A stretch of DNA of 8,685 nucleotides, taken from contig JAPLOT010000289.1 of the NCBI GenBank assembly GCA_026400595.1, positions 1 through 8,685 of the forward strand, read 5' to 3'. The stretch comes from Alphaproteobacteria bacterium (GTDB taxonomy: Bacteria > Pseudomonadota > Alphaproteobacteria > Rhizobiales > Aestuariivirgaceae). Within the stretch, counting starts at the first letter, position 1, and every line of letters starts with the position of its first letter. A program made the position numbers and the translations under genes. Below, piece by piece: positions 7,115 to 8,685 of this stretch. The notes under the pieces are model-generated. The model had not been told where the DNA came from, searched no databases, and worked only from the letters and a program-made list of their open reading frames with translations.

Positions 7115-8097
7115 GCCGCCTTCTCCTTGCCGGGATGGCCCTGCGGCACGCCCTTGACCAGCGGATAGTGGCACAGCGTCCCGTCGATGCGCCGCGGTGC
7201 CGTGCTGTGGCAGAGCTCCGTGGCATAGCTGCAGCGCGGCGCGAAGAGACAGCCCCTGGGCCGGTCGAAGAGGCCCGGCACCACGCCGGGAATGGAGGGC
7301 AGACGCCGCGCCTTGGCGCGCTCGGGCAGCGCCGAGAGCAGCGCCGCGGTGTAGGGATGATGCGGATCGGCGAAAAGGCCCTTCACCGGCTGCTCCTCCA
7401 CCTTCTGCCCGGCATATTGCACGCTGACGCGCTCGGCCGTCTCGGCCACCACGCCCATGGAGTGGGTGATGAGCACGAGGCCCATGCCGGTGTCTTTCTG
7501 CAGCTTCACCAGAAGCTCGAGGATCTGTGCCTGGATCGTGACATCCAGCGCAGTGGTCGGCTCGTCGGCGATCAGCAACTTGGGACTGCAGGCAATGGCC
7601 ATGGCGATCATCACGCGCTGGTTCATGCCGCCCGAGAGCTGATGCGGGAAGGACGAGAGCCGCTGCTCCGGCGCCGAAATGCCGACGAAGTCGAGCAGCT
7701 CCACGGCCCGGCGACGCCGCGCCGCCTTGTCCAGGTCGAGATGCGTCTTGAGCGCCTCGGTGATCTGGTAACCCACCGTAAAGCACGGGTTGAGACTCGT
7801 CATGGGCTCCTGGAAGATCATGGCGATGTCCTTGCCGATGATCCTGCGCCGGTCATTGGCCGACATGTTCAGCAGGTCATGGCCCTCGAAGGCCATGCGG
7901 TCGGCAGTGACTTTGGCGGTCCAGGGCAGCAGCCCCATGACCGCCAGCATCGACACCGACTTGCCGGATCCGGATTCACCCACGATGGCCAGCACCTCGC
8001 CCGCGTCGATGGTGAGCGATACACCGTCCACCGCGCGGAACAGGCCAGAGCCGGTCTTGAACTCGACGGTGAGGTTCTCGATCTCGAGCATCGCCAT
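7111..8097 (-). CDS. Peptide/nickel-type ABC transporter ATP-binding protein, DppD/OppD type
   Basis: A 328-residue ATPase expected to pair with the DppF-type subunit encoded next to it as the motor of the importer. Walker A is GESGSGKSV (40-48), Q-loop Q96, signature LSGGMNQR (154-161), Walker B LLIADEP (174-180) with D178 and E179, D-loop TALD, and switch His H212. The residue after the His is Ser (ITHSMG), where Asp is usual. SVSMLAVMGLLP after Walker A is typical of DppD/OppD. The C-terminal oligopeptide domain includes PHHPYTAALL and cysteines C283, C289, C296 and C309 in the spacing seen in family members that bind an iron-sulfur cluster. ATG 8097 was chosen over the in-frame ATG at 8091 because GGAGGA sits 8 nt before it. 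It follows the permease stop by 3 nt and overlaps the next gene by 4 nt. Family certain, solute unknown. Confidence 0.95.
   Translation of the reverse strand: MAMLEIENLTVEFKTGSGLFRAVDGVSLTIDAGEVLAIVGESGSGKSVSMLAVMGLLPWTAKVTADRMAFEGHDLLNMSANDRRRIIGKDIAMIFQEPMTSLNPCFTVGYQITEALKTHLDLDKAARRRRAVELLDFVGISAPEQRLSSFPHQLSGGMNQRVMIAMAIACSPKLLIADEPTTALDVTIQAQILELLVKLQKDTGMGLVLITHSMGVVAETAERVSVQYAGQKVEEQPVKGLFADPHHPYTAALLSALPERAKARRLPSIPGVVPGLFDRPRGCLFAPRCSYATELCHSTAPRRIDGTLCHYPLVKGVPQGHPGKEKAA
7123..7128 (-). promoter_or_regulatory. Ribosome-binding site fixing the start of the DppF-type ATPase
   Basis: AAGGAG, read 7128 to 7123, lies inside the 3' end of the upstream ATPase gene and is 8 nt before ATG 7114. 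It decides for the 328-residue protein over a much longer in-frame extension whose extra part has no recognisable domain. Confidence 0.75.
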
Positions 8098-8100
8098 GGC

Positions 8101-8685
8101 TCAGCTCCTCCGCAGGCGCGGATCGAGCGCATCCCGCAACCCGTCGCCCATCAGGTTGATCGACAGCACGGTGGTCAGGATGGCAAGGCCCGGCGCCGCC
8201 ATCACCCAGGGCGCCTGCAGCATGAGGTCGCGCGAGTCGGCCAGCATGGCGCCCCATTCCGGCGTCGGCGGCTGGGCGCCGAGACCGAGGAAGCCGAGGC
8301 CCGCTGCCTCGAGAATGGCATCCGACATGCCGAGCGCTGCCTGCACGATGAGCGGTGCGAGGCAATTGGGCAGCACCGTCACGGTCATCAGCCGGAACTT
8401 GCGCACGCCCGACACCTTGGCGGCCGTTACATAGTCCTTGGTCAGTTCGGTAAGCGCCGAGGCCCGCACCAGGCGCACGTAGCGCGGCAGGCCGACGATG
8501 GTGACGGCGATGATCGTGTTGGTAAGATTGGGGCCGATGATGGCGACGATGAGGATGGCCAGCACCAGCGACGGGATAGCCATGATCAAGTCCATGATGC
8601 GGATGATAATGACGTCCACGATGCCGCCGAAGAAGGCAGATGTCAGGCCAAGTGCAATTCCCACCGCCATCGAGACGACCATGAC
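8101..8685 (-). CDS. Peptide/nickel-type ABC transporter permease, DppC/OppC type (N-terminus off the window)
   Basis: The C-terminal 194 residues of an inner-membrane permease (binding-protein-dependent transport inner membrane component). The frame stays open through the right edge, so the ATG at 8682 is an internal Met; DppC proteins are near 300 residues, so roughly 100 are missing. Numbering from that Met, hydrophobic segments lie at about 1-20, 33-50, 55-66, 105-120 and 160-178. The cytoplasmic EAA coupling loop is DYVTAAKVSG (83-92) through VLP (103-105), followed by LAPLIVQAALG and the DppC-typical FLGLGAQPPTPEWG (131-144). It ends in GDGLRDALDPRLRRS, a standard DppC C-terminus. It is the first visible gene of the operon and stops 3 nt before the DppD-type start. 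The partner permease and the solute-binding protein are presumably upstream, beyond the edge. Confidence 0.94.
   Translation of the reverse strand, partial: VMVVSMAVGIALGLTSAFFGGIVDVIIIRIMDLIMAIPSLVLAILIVAIIGPNLTNTIIAVTIVGLPRYVRLVRASALTELTKDYVTAAKVSGVRKFRLMTVTVLPNCLAPLIVQAALGMSDAILEAAGLGFLGLGAQPPTPEWGAMLADSRDLMLQAPWVMAAPGLAILTTVLSINLMGDGLRDALDPRLRRS
8106..8111 (-). promoter_or_regulatory. Ribosome-binding site of the DppD-type ATPase
   Basis: A near-consensus GGAGGA, read 8111 to 8106, lies within the last codons of the permease gene and is 8 nt before ATG 8097. It favours this start over the ATG two codons later. Confidence 0.75.

Noticed and set aside
6125..7168. A 347-codon plus-strand open frame opposite the DppF-type ATPase
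   Set aside because: It is a mirror-register shadow of a gene with all ABC ATPase motifs; no domain or plausible ribosome-binding context supports it.
6128..7786. A 552-residue version of the DppF-type protein starting at 7786
   Set aside because: The extra 224 residues are the upstream ATPase gene read in another frame. Homology, a strong ribosome-binding site and the ATGA overlap all place the start at 7114.
7790..8434. A 214-codon plus-strand open frame across the permease/ATPase junction
   Set aside because: It lies opposite two well-supported genes, is Ser/Arg/Ala-rich and has no recognisable domain.
8101..8682. A complete 193-residue permease starting at 8682
   Set aside because: The frame continues to the window edge, the DppC family is about 300 residues long, and the ATG lies within a membrane segment, so the gene is truncated by the window.

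Overview
The window is high-GC bacterial DNA with protein families and codon usage (strong preference for C or G at third positions) typical of an alphaproteobacterium, probably Hyphomicrobiales (Rhizobiales). That placement is inferred from gene content; there is no rRNA or other phylogenetic marker. I found no tRNA, rRNA, insertion sequence, CRISPR array or prophage gene. Coding density is very high, and the only two intergenic gaps over 10 bp are 3251-3337 and 3827-3887.

Left part (1-3250, minus strand): one very long gene, cut by the left edge, encodes a three-domain fusion of an LplT-like MFS lysophospholipid transporter, a PlsC-type acyltransferase and an AMP-binding acyl-ACP synthetase (the Aas system). 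It would import and re-acylate lysophospholipids at the inner membrane. Across an 87-bp divergent gap lies a small secreted fasciclin (FAS1) domain protein at 3338-3826 on the plus strand. It converges on the next block through a 61-bp gap that holds two GC-rich hairpins.

Right part (3888-8685, minus strand): a tightly packed operon that enters from beyond the right edge. In transcription order it holds a DppC/OppC-type permease (N-terminus off the window), a DppD-type ATPase, a DppF-type ATPase, a thiamine-diphosphate enzyme of the acetolactate-synthase-like / 5-guanidino-2-oxopentanoate decarboxylase group, and a HAD-superfamily phosphatase. Junctions are a 3-nt gap, a 4-nt overlap, a 1-nt gap and an 8-nt overlap, so one transcript with coupled translation is very likely. 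The simplest reading is an uptake-plus-catabolism unit: the ABC system imports a peptide-like or amino-acid-derived compound, and the TPP enzyme decarboxylates a 2-oxo acid derived from it. The substrate cannot be read from the sequence.

No clearly new defence, mobile or RNA system is visible. The points most worth a second look are the coupling of the TPP enzyme and HAD phosphatase to a dipeptide-type transporter, the LplT-PlsC-Aas fusion, and the compact intergenic regions on either side of the FAS1 gene. Several long antisense reading frames (up to 668 codons) were judged artefacts of GC-rich codon usage.
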